From Pseudisothecium myosuroides (taxonomy: Eukaryota; Streptophyta; Bryopsida; Hypnales; Lembophyllaceae), in contig OX637296.1 in NCBI GenBank assembly GCA_951799445.1, positions 7,750,001 to 7,814,000 on the forward strand: a stretch of 64,000 bases of DNA, read 5' to 3'. A model generated the notes under the pieces. That model was not told the origin of the DNA. It saw only the letters and a list, made by a program, of their open reading frames with translations, and did no database searches. Positions within the stretch are counted from its first letter, which is position 1, and every line of letters starts with the position of its first letter. The position numbers and the translations under genes were made by a program. Shown one piece after another: positions 1-13,200 of this stretch.

Positions 1-2929
1 TAATGAAAAATGTTTTTATACTATAGAATTATGTCATATTTTCTAATAAAGATTTTGTTTACATTTTATATATACTTTAAATATTTTCTAACTTGATTAT
101 ATTTTAATTTACTTTTTAGAAAAAGCTCCAAAAAATGACTAGCTTTATTTTTAAAACTACTATTTTTAAGATCATTTAAAATTGTTTAAAAAACAAAAAT
201 TGTATCCTTTCTAATTTGAATAAGGCCAATTTCTATATTACATAATGCTTTTACTATCAAGATTTGCAAAATCATTATCATTATTTTCAATAAAAATGTG
301 AACAATGTTTGTATTGATTTATTTTATATTTTAATTTTAATAAATTATTATATTGAGTTATTTGTTGAATAATAATATTAAAGTCCTTATATAAAGACAT
401 AAAAACATTCTTGAATGAACAATGAACAATGAATTTGGGTATATTCTAACAAATCAAATTTTTCTATACAAATTTTTCTTATACAAATTTTTCCACAAAT
501 TGTACAAACCTATACAAAGTCGCTATAGTACAAATATACAAATATACAAATATACAATTGTACAAATATACAAATGTACAAATATACCTGCAAAACAATA
601 TAAAAATGTTAGATTGATAGAACAAATCATTGAATTGAAATTCAAATATAAGCCAAATAATTGCAAAAGAAATGAATACTCCAACTACTCCAATATAAAT
701 CATAACTGTGAATATAATTATGATGAAAATTTCTAAAAGAAAACTTGGTCAAAACCAATGAACAAAAATTGCCTACAATACATACAAACACTTATTATAA
801 GCTATACAACACAATAGATAGATAAAACTTACATCTCTACATCAAGTTTCAATTTTTGGACTTGTAGCAAAACACATAACATGTACACGGGAATCATTAA
901 CAGGATTCCTCGACCAAATGGGGCTCCTACTTAACTGCACAACATATTTGTCGGCAAATTACTTGGTCTACTAATTGTCCTTAACTATTTCAGCCGGATT
1001 TGGTGTTTGGGAATGAACCATAGTCACGGTTGCATTTTGTTGCTGGTATGGAGACACTAACAACATAAGAATAGCTTGAAACAAGAATGGGAAATGCTAT
1101 GAGCATCCTAAAGACAAAATCATAGAAATAATTTGTTTGCACCAAAAAATTCAAGCTTGAGTTCTAAACAGAAATCTTGATTTCTTCAAACAAACAGTCA
1201 CTTTCTCAAATGCCAACTTTAGGAACGCTAGTAAATTGGAAAATCATGCCAAAGACAAACGAGAATCTTGCACAATGTTCTTCTCTTGCCAATTATCAAA
1301 GTCAGATTTTTCTTTATCTGAGGATGGCGGTTACACCATTCACTATCACACCAAAGCCCTATGGTACTGGCTCACATTACTCATTTTTTGAGTAAGGTCG
1401 TACATCAAACTTTCACACATATAGCGTCTGTTAGTGAAAAACCTCCTATTTGTGGTTTAGGTTCAACAAACTACAGTAAGTTTGAAGAATTCCAGATAAA
1501 TCTCAGGATTCAAACTAACATGGGTGCAAACAGATCACATCTAGACTCTTTACATTTACCAGAAATGGGAGTTTTCCAAGCTTCGAAAGACCCCTCCTTC
1601 AACTCAGATTTAGCTGCATAGAGACCACCATGCCTTTGATCACAGACCTCAGAAGCAACCCCGGCATGAGTGGTCCGCCAGCACGATACATAGGCCCTAT
1701 CACTATAAGAAACCCTCGTTTTAGGTGATGAGCCCTAATTTTTTATGACGGATTTTAGGTGATGTCAATGTTGACAACCCAATTTTTTTATGTCAACAAA
1801 AATGTACAATGTAACATCAATGTTGACATAAAAACATTAGATTGTTAATATTGATGTTAAGTTGAATAGCATCCGTTCAATTGTGCAAAACAACTCCTAG
1901 GTCAGAATCTTTTAGAATAACTCCTAGGTATTTCAATGACACTTCTTTATCTAGAATATTTCTTGAACAAGGCACAAATCTTCTGAAGAAAGTAAGCCTA
2001 TAACTCCACCTGGTGCTTTCCCTACAACAAATCATTGAAAATGAATCCCTGTCCTCACATATGCGATGACCAAAGAGGAGAAAATTTACCTCCTCAGCTT
2101 GTGAGCATTGAGTAGGGCTGTTTTTAAACCGTCAAACTGCAGGAGCTCTTCGAGCCTTAGGCTCGATGTCCATGGGTCCAAGCCTGCAGACAACCAACAT
2201 AAGTCTAGGTCAGAAATTCGCATCAGAGGATGTCGTCTCCGTCAGTTGCCATCTTGTGATAAATCAAAGTATGTGAGTGAATGCATGAACAAAATGCTTG
2301 AAAACAAATTGAAACGCCAGGCAATCAGACCACCGCACGTCGCAAAGTAAACAGAGTAATGTTGGATTGAGTTCGAAATCACGCACCGAGGGAAATTCAA
2401 TCCGTAAAGTGCAAATTCAAGGTGAATTTAGCGCAAATTTCTACAGCAGTGGGATTACGGTGCTGTCCACTTGAAGCTGGATCGAGGGTTTGGGAAGCCA
2501 TTGGTCCTTGTAAGCTTAGAAAACGAAACCCCAGAAGAGAACAATTGACAAAACAAACGTAGGAAGATCAACCCCGTTCTCCAAACCTAAACTTTAGGAA
2601 AAAAAGCTTCAACTACGTCAATACGTCAAGTACACGCCAGGGGGCCGCCCAGGCGGACCCTTATCTTGACCACGTCATCAGTCTTGACCACGTCATCATG
2701 TAGTGTGAACGAGGTTGTAGATAAGATTTGAAAACTCAAAACCAAAGTCGATGCGGAGTTGTTGCCATAGTCTCTGTCCAAAGGACACAGCCAATAAAAA
2801 ATAAACATGCCAATGAAGTACAGGCAGAACATTCTTCCTTCATCATTCATGAAAATGAATGGAACATGAAACTCACATACAAGCCTAATCATGCAAAAAA
2901 ATTCTTTGAAGTACAAAATCCCCGCTAAG
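1..2929. other. AT-rich intergenic DNA, no gene seen
   Basis: The first ~900 bases are extremely AT-rich and low in complexity; 900-2900 is more balanced. Short open frames on both strands have low-complexity composition, no recognisable domain and no paired splice sites. Nothing here supports a gene or a classified element apart from the small tandem repeat at 528-585. Confidence 0.6.
528..585. repeat. Short tandem repeat, unit ACAAATAT
   Basis: About seven imperfect units related to ACAAATAT/ACAAATGT follow one another. This is a simple-sequence expansion in AT-rich DNA; no function is implied. Confidence 0.7.
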
Positions 2930-3203
2930 GTAGGCACCTCCAAATGCACCAATGACCTTAAACCACCATCTACACTTTCTGTAGATTTCCAGAATCAGTT
3001 GTGTACCTATGTGGAAGAAACATTTTTAAAACCAAACTTTATTCCTTCATAACTTTTGCATACAATATCCAAATGTCGCGTTCTTTGGTGCGTTGGAAAC
3101 TCCTTTCACTTGCCAATAAGAAAATATAAAAAATTTGAATATTCTAATAATAGGAATTAGGCACAATAGCAATTAGTGGCGGTTTAAGGGATTCCCACCT
3201 TAT
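2930..3203 (+). repeat. Family G element, copy 1 (MITE-like)
   Basis: This ~270-bp sequence aligns by eye with 6192-6457, 63300-63824 (without its insert) and, inverted, 44073-44321. Shared landmarks in order are a GGTAGGCAYCYCC-like start, CACC with an ACCACCATC block, a 'GTACCTATGTKGAAGAAAC' block, CATAACTTTTGCAT, 'TTTGGTGCGTTGGAA' and a CCACC end. There is no coding capacity. The best copies have ends beginning GGGTAC, suggesting a non-autonomous DNA transposon. Confidence 0.6.
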
Positions 3204-3769
3204 ATGAAAATTAATAGTGAACCCAAATCAAGCACTAAAGTTTAAAGAAATCACCAATAGGACTTGCAATACAAACTGTGAACCTTAATCATGCCCTGAT
3301 TTCTTTCCCATTCCAAATCATTTTCTAAATGCTGTGACAAAGCAAGAGTTAACACTTCATCGTCTAAGGCCTGTTTGAGTTCAAAAACATCATTGCTTTT
3401 GAAGTATTGTAGATTTAAATGTCACTAGGTTATAGAGATCTCAACCATACAATCTTGTAGTGTATATGTTTTAGATGACGTGAAACAAATTTGGAGTCAT
3501 TTGGCCACATAAATTGCAAGATTATAATGTTTTAGTGTTGAAAAAGGATGTTGAAATTTTCCTAGCAACACATTTGGAGGTGAAATTTGATTTCTAAACC
3601 TACTCAAATGAAAAAACTTTAAACTATAAAGTGATTCAAAACCAACATACAAACACATTGGTGAAAGAAAATATCATTGAATTGACTCATTGTGTCTGCA
3701 AAATGGCTTTGAAATGTCAAAAAAATAGCAAGAAAAGTGCAAAAAATACATCTAAGGCTGAACCTCTAC

Positions 3770-4272
3770 TAAAATGCTTCTCAATCATTCATAACTTCTT
3801 GGATTGATATGAAATTTTAGCCACATAAGCTGAACTAGTATGTACAACTTTTCCAAAAACTTTTATTGGAAACTAACACTGTATGAAGAAGAAACAAGCG
3901 GCCAAAGTTCATTGTAATCCAAAAATGTCGGGATTTTGAAATTCAAATTGCTCCCAAATATTCAAAACAACTTGGATTGACATGAAAATTTTACCACAAT
4001 AACTAGAATTTAAGAGGAACATAATCCATCAAGTTTTATTGAAAACAAACATTGGATGAAGGAGATACAAGCCCCCAAAGTTGCAGCTTTCAAATGCAGT
4101 TTGGTGAACTCAAGTTGAACATGTGAACTTCGATTGGCTTCCAAGAAACCAGTATATCTTGGATTGATCTGAAAATTTTACTTCATAAACTAGAAGAGAG
4201 AGCACAAATTTTCCAACAAGTTTTATTGAGTTTGGACATCGGATGCAAAAGTTACAACACCTTGAATTAGAC
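3770..4272. repeat. Degenerate tandem array, ~170-bp unit, three units
   Basis: Three successive units share, in order, 'CTTGGATTGAYATGAAA', a TTTTAC/GCCACATAA segment, 'CAAGTTTTATTGRAA', 'RYATYGGATG' and a purine-rich 'GAAACAAGCGGCC'-like tail. Units start near 3788, 3960 and 4148. The unit resembles the CATAACTT-containing module inside transposon families A, B and G, so this may be an old relic of one of them. Confidence 0.55.
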
Positions 4273-4429
4273 TTGAAAATTTGTGAGGACACTTTTGGTC
4301 CCCTTAGGTGATGAAGGCGGGTTAAAGGAAACTTGATTTTGAACCATCCTGTGCAGTAAACAAGTAGCTGTTTAGGACCAAGGCCCCCTGTGGGTGTTAG
4401 GGGTAAAACCACACCTTATATTTAGTGAT

Positions 4430-5930
4430 GTCACAAAGTAAAACATTTGTAGTTAATATTTAACAAATAAAATTAAAAATACTCGTTAAAATTTTTGATT
4501 TTGTGTTTATGTTTAAAGTTTTGAATAACCATTTAATTTAGTATTCAATTTTAAAAAAGATATAATATTTTTTAAGTACATTATCCACTATTTTGTAATT
4601 ATTTAGTACATGGTAAAATATATAAACAAATGTCAAATAATGTTTTCCAAATTTATCACATTTAATGATTTAATATTTATAGAATGTTTTATTTCTAACT
4701 TAAAAAAAGGGTAACAACTTGCATTACTAAGTTGTCAAGGTAACCTTTACGAAGATCAAACAATTCACATGTATAGATTTTAATTTTTACTACCATAGAA
4801 TGTTAGTAAATTCAACATTCATGTCTAGAATTGAATATTATTTGCGAAAATTGGAAATAGAAAAATATTACTTTATGTGAAGATTCTTAGTGATTTCTTT
4901 TAATACATTATAAATAAAATTTAAAAACTAATTTTCTTAAAATTTTGGTAATTATTTATAGAATTATTTTATATCAAACATACTAGCAGTCTACAATAAT
5001 CAAATTCAAACATGTGGAAAAAAAGAATGGAATATTGCTATATTGCCAATAGGCTTTGCAAACATTCTTTCAACTTATTTTATAAACTCATCACTATTTG
5101 GTGATAATTTGATTGGTTCTAAGAATTTCAAATTTGGCTTTAAATTATTTTCCCACTCACACAATTACAATATGAATTTTCAAAAATTTGGGTACTCGAT
5201 GCTAACATTCAAGCCAAAAATAGAGGGAATTGTGAAACTTTTTAAGAGATCCTTGTTGAAGGAAAGAGGTGCGTATGGATGTTTTCTACATATCTTCGCA
5301 ATCAAATTAAAAAAATTCATCACCAATATTTTCTATGAATTTTCATGTAAAACCATGAATTTTGTTTTTATGGAATTGAAAATTTGGTATGCATGAGTAG
5401 GATTGCGTAAGATACAAACGTTGATTGAGGGAAACAAAAATTTTCAACTGTATTATGAGGTATGTCCAAAAAATTGAGTGGTCCAAAGAGGGGGCGTCAA
5501 CCTTTGTTGGAGGGTACTGTACAGTATAAAGGCGAGCGCGCAAAAAGATACATGATTTCAATTTGTACTATTCAAGGAATTTGCATAATATGGAATTTGC
5601 ATAATATTTTTGGTATGCAAAATCATCATAACATTCTTACACAATCTCAATTAAGTGCACCAAATTTCAATTTCAAAAATTCAAAATTCCATTTTTGATA
5701 AAAAAATTTAAGTCAATTAAAATGGTTTTACATGATAATTTATTGAAAACAATTGGTGATGAATTTTTCAAATTTGGATTGCAAAGATATGTAGAAAACA
5801 TCCGTACACTCATCTTTCCTTCTAAAAATATTTCAAAAAAGATTCAAAGTTCACACCAAAGAGAGTTCAATGTTGGGATGTCACATTTCCAAATTTCATA
5901 AAATGAATGTTTATTTATCATAAATAAATT
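4430..5930. other. AT-rich intergenic DNA, no gene seen
   Basis: Low-complexity AT-rich sequence with many short chance frames. I could not place it in any repeat family found elsewhere in the window. From 5934 to 6110 a slightly more complex stretch carries no recognisable feature. Confidence 0.5.
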
Positions 5931-6191
5931 TTGCTATTTGAACCTCACACTACAACTAGTACCTTGAAAACTTGGTCTATAGAGACGGAAAATGACTATG
6001 AGAAGACTCACCAATAGTCAAGTTTGTCATATTGATCTTCGTATGAGTCATTTCCTTGGTGTGAGTTGCAACCTAAGTTTGTACTAGTGTTGAGTCTACA
6101 CTTAGACTTTCTAAACATTCAAGGGTTAATACCTAGTTTGAACATACCTTTGGAATTTGGAAATAATTCATTTTAGTAACAACTACAAGTA

Positions 6192-6457
6192 GATACACCC
6201 AAAATCACACCATGCCTAAAACTGGCATCATCACTTTGTATACATCTCCCAAATCAATCAATATACGTAATAAACAATTTTAGAACATCTACAAAAAAAA
6301 CTTTCACCCTTCATAACTTTTGCATATGATATCCAAAGGTTGCATTCTTTGGTACATTGGAACCTCCTATCACTTGCCAACAAGAAAATATGAAAATTTG
6401 ACATGTCTAATAGTAGTACTAGGCACAATAGCAAACAATGACGATTTTGCGGGTACC
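6192..6457 (+). repeat. Family G element, copy 2
   Basis: It has the same block order as copy 1: ACACCCAAAATCACACCATG, a CATCATCAC block, 'AACATCTAC', CATAACTTTTGCAT, a 'TTTGGTACATTGGAACCTCC' block and a GGGTACCCACC end. It is a non-coding element about 266 bp long. Confidence 0.6.
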
Positions 6458-6482
6458 CACCGGCTTTGATACGATGATTTTT

Positions 6483-6630
6483 GTTATCTAAGAGCAGTCC
6501 CACTGCAACAAGCTGAAGCAACACTCTAAAAGTTCTGCACCATTGATCTTCTAATAATGAGGAATGTCCTCCATTAATTTGCTTCACAGTGTTGTTTCAG
6601 CATGTTGCAGTGAGGCTGCTCTTAGATAAC
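6483..6630. mobile_element. 148-bp MITE with perfect 15-bp inverted ends
   Basis: The left end GTTATCTAAGAGCAG is the exact inverse of the right end CTGCTCTTAGATAAC, followed by a weaker inverted segment around CACTGCAACA on each side. The interior is non-coding. It looks like the small hAT- or Mutator-like MITEs with GAGCA ends common in plants, but I cannot define the target duplication. It lies about 630 bp downstream of the bHLH stop codon. Confidence 0.65.
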
Positions 6631-6954
6631 ACAAATAATCAAATCAAGGTTTGTGAACCTCCACGGATATTCTTGGCCGAACCTGTCTGTCTCCGTCTGT
6701 CCAACCCTCCACCAACATCCAAGCAAGTAATGCCACCAAAGTGAAACTGACGTGAGCCTGGACCTGAGTACCAAGTCAATCTGGGTGAATCTGTACCCGA
6801 AATTTCTGATACAGTTCCTTTCGAAATCAAATCCATTCAGTCTCCGAATCACTGCAGTGCGTGGAGCTCGACAAGACAAGGTCTGCAATCACTTAATTTC
6901 CAACAAGACCCATCCATAGACTTAGAGATCGATCAGTCAATCAGTTCACACGAT

Positions 6955-6960
6955 TTTATT
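6955..6960 (-). promoter_or_regulatory. Candidate poly(A) signal for the bHLH gene
   Basis: The minus strand reads AATAAA about 300 bases past the bHLH stop codon. It is the only canonical hexamer I noticed in the likely 3' UTR. Plant signals are loose, so this is weak support. Confidence 0.3.
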
Positions 6961-7261
6961 GCGTACGTGCCTTGCACCCAGGCTGGAGCAAATTAATGGT
7001 GACTCTATCGATCCTACAGGAACTTAAGTTAGTGCAGGTTTTTAAATATGAAATGCATGTTTGACATGCACTGGAATTCATTTTTTATACTGGCTATGAG
7101 GAAATCGGGGTACTGTACAGTACTGTACTCACTTAGTGAATAATTTTATACTCCTTCGATCAGTTGGCCCCAGCAGTGAGTGATCGATAGAATTGAACGA
7201 GACTAAGCTAATGAAAAGAAGGTGTGAAGGAACTGAAGGAGCCGACTGACGAGCTTCGGGT

Positions 7262-10200
7262 TCACATGAATGGACGATGGTCGACAGCCTCAAGCATCTT
7301 GGCTGCTATGTAGCCTGCAAATGTTGATGGCCCTTCTAAAATCTGCAGAATGGAGCACTAAAGATTAGAGCAGTTACTCACCAAAAATGAAGCAATTTAA
7401 TTGGGTCAGCTTGTAAATAATTAATCCTCAAAATTTGGCAACAAAGACATCAAATTTAGTTGAAACTAGAATTCTTGGAATTAGATTTTGCCATGACAAT
7501 TTTCGGCACCTTAACTAAATTGGAACCTTTTTGGACGTTCACATAGCACCCATGTAAGAGTTGTTTCATATCTTTTGGAGCTTTGTGGAATTAGTTATGA
7601 ATTTTATGAAGTTGAAATGTAGTGGTCATCAATAACATTCACCTATTGAAATGTATGCTATTTGTGCAATGTTAGTGCAATGAGAAAACAAAATGTACAA
7701 ATAGTGAGCATTTCAGGAGGTGGATGCTCTTAGTGAGAGCCTGAGCTCTTTATGAACCTCCTACCTTACTTTGAATGCATGCCCCAATTTTTGAACATGT
7801 TGGAAATGCAACAAAATTTGCTGAGTCGAAAGTCGAGGGTTCAGGTTTCTTAAGGTTTTAGGGTTTTAGAGTTTCAGGATTTTTCAGGATTTTTCAGAAT
7901 TTTTTTTCAGGGTTTGGGGGTTACGCTTCTCGCACCTTGGTGTTGAAGAGAAACACGTCGTGCTCGCCCACACTCGCCCCACTCGCATGCAACACCTCCA
8001 AACGCAGCTCCTGCAACACCCCAAACACGTCCAACAGGCAGTTCTTCCTCCTGCGCTGCGTGAGCTTGATCGTCACCTCATCGTGCACAATCCTCACGTC
8101 CACTTGCGTCCCCGTCTGGGAGGTGCGCTGCAGCCAGGAGCTGCGGAGGTGCGACCCGTCCCCTGCGAACCCCCCTTCGTTTCCCTTTTGGGTTAAGTAG
8201 GGGGCGGCGGTGCTGTCGGCACTCACTTCGGGATTGGCACCGTCGCCGGGGAGATCCATGGAGTGGTGAGAGCGTTTCCGGCCGATGAGGGATCCGGCGC
8301 CGGATGAGGTTCGACGCTTCTCTTGGAGCATGAGTTGGAGCTCTTGGACGTCGCGCTTGAGTTCCTTGACGTATTCGATGGCGTCGGCCACTATAGATGC
8401 ACGGTCGGCCTGTATTGAGGGGCAGCAAAGGGTCAATCTTGATCGAGGTGCGAAAATTGAAGAACGAAAGAATCAAGGGATGGAACTCGTATATTTCAAT
8501 TCGTAATGAGTCATGGTGATATATTTGCTCCTCCTAAAGTGATCTGTATCATTGATTCATGTGCGGCATTCATTTCTTCCTTGTTTCTGTGGATGAATTA
8601 CACGATCATTCTCCTTTGAAGGATTCTCAGTGTTTTGAGAACTGCGTTTGTGAATATACAGATATCATGACATCATTTAGAAGTCCATTACACATTCCGT
8701 GTGTGTCTTGAGAATCGATCTATGTTAATGTACCAACCCTGATCGACAACTTCCACAATTCAAGTTGGGATGAATACATTGATATCAGTACTGAGTACTT
8801 AGTTTCGCATTTCACATATACCTTGAATATCTCGCGATCTCATGCATGTTACGTACAAATTTCGATTGAGCAACTCTTACATATTGAATTGTGATTGAAT
8901 GCATATCAATGTGTATTCAATGAGAAGGTCATGTCAAATTCCATATATATACAGATAGAATCTCTCGATCAAGTTATGTTTACAAATTAAATCTTGATTG
9001 AAAACTTTTCGATCACACATTAAGTTGTGAATTCATATCAATCTGCATTAGACCGTATCTGTATCTGTATCCCTGAGGCAATGCAGTGCTTACCTTGGTG
9101 GGGTTGGGAACCAAAGAGCGCAGAGTCTGGTACTTCTCATTCAGAAACTCCCGTCGCTGTCTCTCCGTGGCGAAGTGGTTCACTCCCCGAGGCTCCCCCT
9201 TCCCGAGCCCCGCCAGTGCGTGGGAATCCCCACGTTTCAAGCCAAAGGGCGACGTGGCGGCCTGCTTGCCATCCTCACCGTCGCGCTCTTGCTCGAGCTC
9301 CAGCAGAATGGGCGATGGTCGACTCAGGAGCGAGCTGGACAGACTGTTGTGGTTTCCTGTCAGGTCGCCTCGCGGCAAGCTGTGGAAGAAACTGGCGGCC
9401 GTTTGGGAGGCACCGTGGTGAAGGCTGCCGTGGCTCAGACCCAGACGTGATTCGAAAAACTCGCCTGTGTGGGCTCAATTCGGTTGAATTCACAGAATCG
9501 TTAGTACTTTGTTAATTTCACTCGACATTGTTGCATATATGTCATACAACAAACTTGCTGAATCATAAAAAAACTCTACTGTCTGTTGATCTCCTGTTGA
9601 CTGACCTTTACTAACAAGAACTCAATCATTCTTTCATGCACTTGGTACATTGGACTTCTGTTGCAAGATGGCGGTGGCATGCGTGTATTCGATCTAAGCA
9701 TGATTTAGCTAAAATGATAGGTGACCAGTAATCTTTGGATTGAATGTCCACTGTCCCTCTACAAATTTCCACTTTGAAATCGCATAACAATTCAAATTCA
9801 TACATCGATCATACATCATGTGTCATATGCATTCTTAAGCAAGTCAAGAAGCTCCCCACAATTTTCACAAGTTTACAAAAGAGGAAATGAAACGGAGTTT
9901 ACCATCTCAATAGAAGCATCACCAGTTCACCACCTCCTCAGTGGTAAACTCCGTTTCCTTACCACGACGGTAAACTCTGAAAACTCCCATGTGAATGAAT
10001 AAATGGCTAGAGACAAAATTATTTTGCAGTTGACAGACTCATAATCGCAACCAAATAGAGACAACAAGTTGCGCTTGTCTCATTGAGAGCTCCATTGTAG
10101 TCAAAAGAGTTAATGCACCCCGGTCCATCCGCATGTGATAACAGTACTATTACGACAGTGACAGAAATTTGATCTGTACCCATTCAAAGATTTGGTTCCT

Positions 10201-13200
10201 GTACCCAAAGATCTCTTCAGAACTCGTTACACCTTCCAATAACCACACTCATTGAAATCCATCCTTCTAAAAGTAGAAAGATCGACATTCGTGCAACCCA
10301 AAGGAAATGATTCTGATTTTCTGATCGAAGAGAAGCTTGCCTGTGTTGACAGGTCCGGCGATGGAGGAGGAGGAGTACAAGGGTCCCTTGCCGCGGTTGG
10401 AGCTCAAGGGAGGGAAGCCTGAGCTGGGAATGGAGGCCGATCGAGGGAGCTGCAACAAGGTCAGCAACTCGGATTCGGCATTCAAATACATAGCTGCGCT
10501 ACTCTTGGAGTAGCCTGCAGTTGAACCGCCACGGTCATGGGTACCGCCGCTGGATGGGTAAGCGTGGGAGAACACCTGCTCTGCTTGGGACTGGTAGATC
10601 TGTTGCGCTTGTTGCTGCTGTTGCAGCAGCAGCATCTCCTGCAGGACGTGCACGCTGTCTTCCCATGCACTGGCCTGCACCCATCTCATGAGCAACCAAA
10701 CCAATTTAGGAGCATTTTAATTTCGAAACGGGGCAGATCGACTACAATACTAATTAATATTTATTGGCCCTGGATCGAAGGGGAGGAGGCCTGCATCGAC
10801 AGAAGCTACTGTAAGTTTCAATACCTACCTTACTCGAAAATCGAGTCACTTTAAGGAATGAAAAAATGAAAAGATCGCTAAAGACATTGTTCCTTCATCA
10901 TCGATCGTTCCGGTTTCCTTGTTCCATTTTCTACTTCTACATGGACAGAGCCTCTGAGCCTCTCTTGTTGATCTGATGGGTGAGGTGGAGAGGGTCAAGC
11001 CACTGATATTTAGTCCAGCTGTTGGATCAAGCATATCAATCACAGCTGATGGTCTGCAGGTGCAACCATGAAATGCCCCCCACCCCCTTCTTACGTCGAT
11101 CACGACATTGCAATGGAAGAGGATTCTTTGCACTCGTAGAAAGGTGGGGGGGAATGACACCCCAAGCGGGACCCCAAGAATTAATGACCAAAAATGCCAA
11201 ATTCATTGGTTTAGCATGATCGATACGATTCAAAGCGCCAAAACTGTGACATGTGATCCGATCAATGGCACGCAGGTTTAAACTCTAGGATTTAGGTTTA
11301 CAGTCGCCCTCCTTGACAAGGTTCTTGAAACGTCGAATCTAAACTGTCTTGTCGTAGTTTTAGATCTTTCAGCACTTAAAAGCCCTGGTTTTCAGAGCAC
11401 TCGAACCTCACAAGTCACAACTTCGGCTCTGAGAACTTAGACACATTTCAATGCCAATTTTTACACAAAACTTCAAGTATTTCATTAAATTGACGCCCAG
11501 GTTTTCACAACTTCGGCTTTTTTTTCAGGGCACTTGGCCGGCCTGACATGTAATTCAGATATACTTGTCCTAGCTCTTAGATTTTTATAGATGAATGACA
11601 CATTTTTATGGCGCAGAATCAGACATTGACGATACAAAATTGACCTGTTTCAGCACACCGAATTGTCATATTAATGTGACGTTTCAAAATTGGCCTGTTT
11701 CAGGACACAAATTAAGAGTCACCGACATTTACGTGAAGTTTTTAATTGGCCCGTTTCAATGCACGAAAGTTGTGTCATATATGTTGACCTGAAGGTTTAA
11801 CTGTGTTTCAGACTTTCAGTGCACAAAACTGTTTCAGTGCACGAATATGTCATGCATTACATATATCTCTGTGAAGTTTTAATCGTATGTTTCGATCAGT
11901 GCACCAAAGTGGTGTCGCATTTATGCAAATTTATACAGTGGCCTCTGTCAATGCACCAAAGTTGTGTCACGTATATTTACGTGGAGTTTTAAGTTGGACT
12001 GTTTCTGTGCTTTCATTGTCATTGCACAACAGTGTCATTACTGTCATATATTCGTGTGAAGATTTAAACTGACCAGATTCTGTGCCAAGAAAGTGACACT
12101 GAATATAATTCTCTAAACTTCACAGATATATTTCTGTGTAGTTTTAAATTAGTCTGTTTCAATCAGTGCACCAAAGTGGTCTCATATTTATGTAAAATTT
12201 TAGAGTGGCCTGTTAATTTCAGTGTCATATTTCCAAGCGTACGAACCATGAGTTTGGACTTAAAAAACCAGGCAAGAGAGGAGCTCTAGAGATAGTTCTT
12301 TACCTGAGAGACTTGCGGCGACTGTCCGGACTGATGCGCCTGCGCTTGCTGTTGCAACATATCCTGCAACAACTGGCTATGATCCTCGCCCACATCATAC
12401 GCAGACGCGTTCAAGTCCCCAGTGAAGGATCCGTGCTCCACTCCAGACTCCATGCCCCCGGACGGAAGCTCCCCGAGCCCCGGGAACCCAGCCGATGGGT
12501 CCAGACTGCTTCCCACTGCGAAGCTTGCCAACGAGTTCACGGTGTTGCAGTTGCTTCTGCCTGCAGTAGCAGATGTCTGGCCATCCTGCGCTTGCTCACT
12601 GTCCATGCCGAAGCTCTCTTGGCCGTTGAAGTAGCCTGGGGTGTCGTCGAACGTCATGTTGGTGGTGTTGTAGCGTTGCATGTTGGTGGAGATGACTGTT
12701 GCAGCTGGGTGCTGCCACTTCAATCCTTTGCAAATCTGGACAACCAGTGCAGAATTATTCCATCAAACAGGAAAGTAGTAGACATTTAACTGCAGTTGCG
12801 GTTGTCAATTGCATGGTTCTCTGTTAAAATGTCAATCTAAACTATGCCCACAGTCTCTACAATCAGGCCAATAGCTAGATCCTGCCATCATGGACTAGGG
12901 GAATTGTCTGATTTATTCAAATGGAAAAATCTTCAAGGATTGGCAGTTTTCCCAGCTCACATATATCTACGTGAGCATTCATTTAGCAGGAAAATTAAGG
13001 GTGAAATTCGTAAGAGTATTGCAGTTGTGGACGGAGTGGTTGGATTTTAGAAGTCAATTGTCATTGAAAATTCATGGGAAAATTCATGGGAAAATTTGTA
13101 AGAGTAATGCAGTAATGGACGACTTGTGGTACTTACATCCATACCATGAGGATAGTAATCTACTTCGACCACATGTACTCTCCACATGAAATAGATCATG

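Noticed and set aside
7937..9515. Plus-strand frames across the bHLH exons (7937-8200, 9027-9515 and others)
   Set aside because: They are antisense to exons with a clear conserved domain; open only because those exons are GC-richer.
11636..12235. CRISPR-like array
   Set aside because: Units are degenerate, of variable length and without constant spacers; the genome is a plant nuclear genome.
12313..12789. 158-codon plus-strand frame
   Set aside because: Mirror of bHLH exon 3; no domain.
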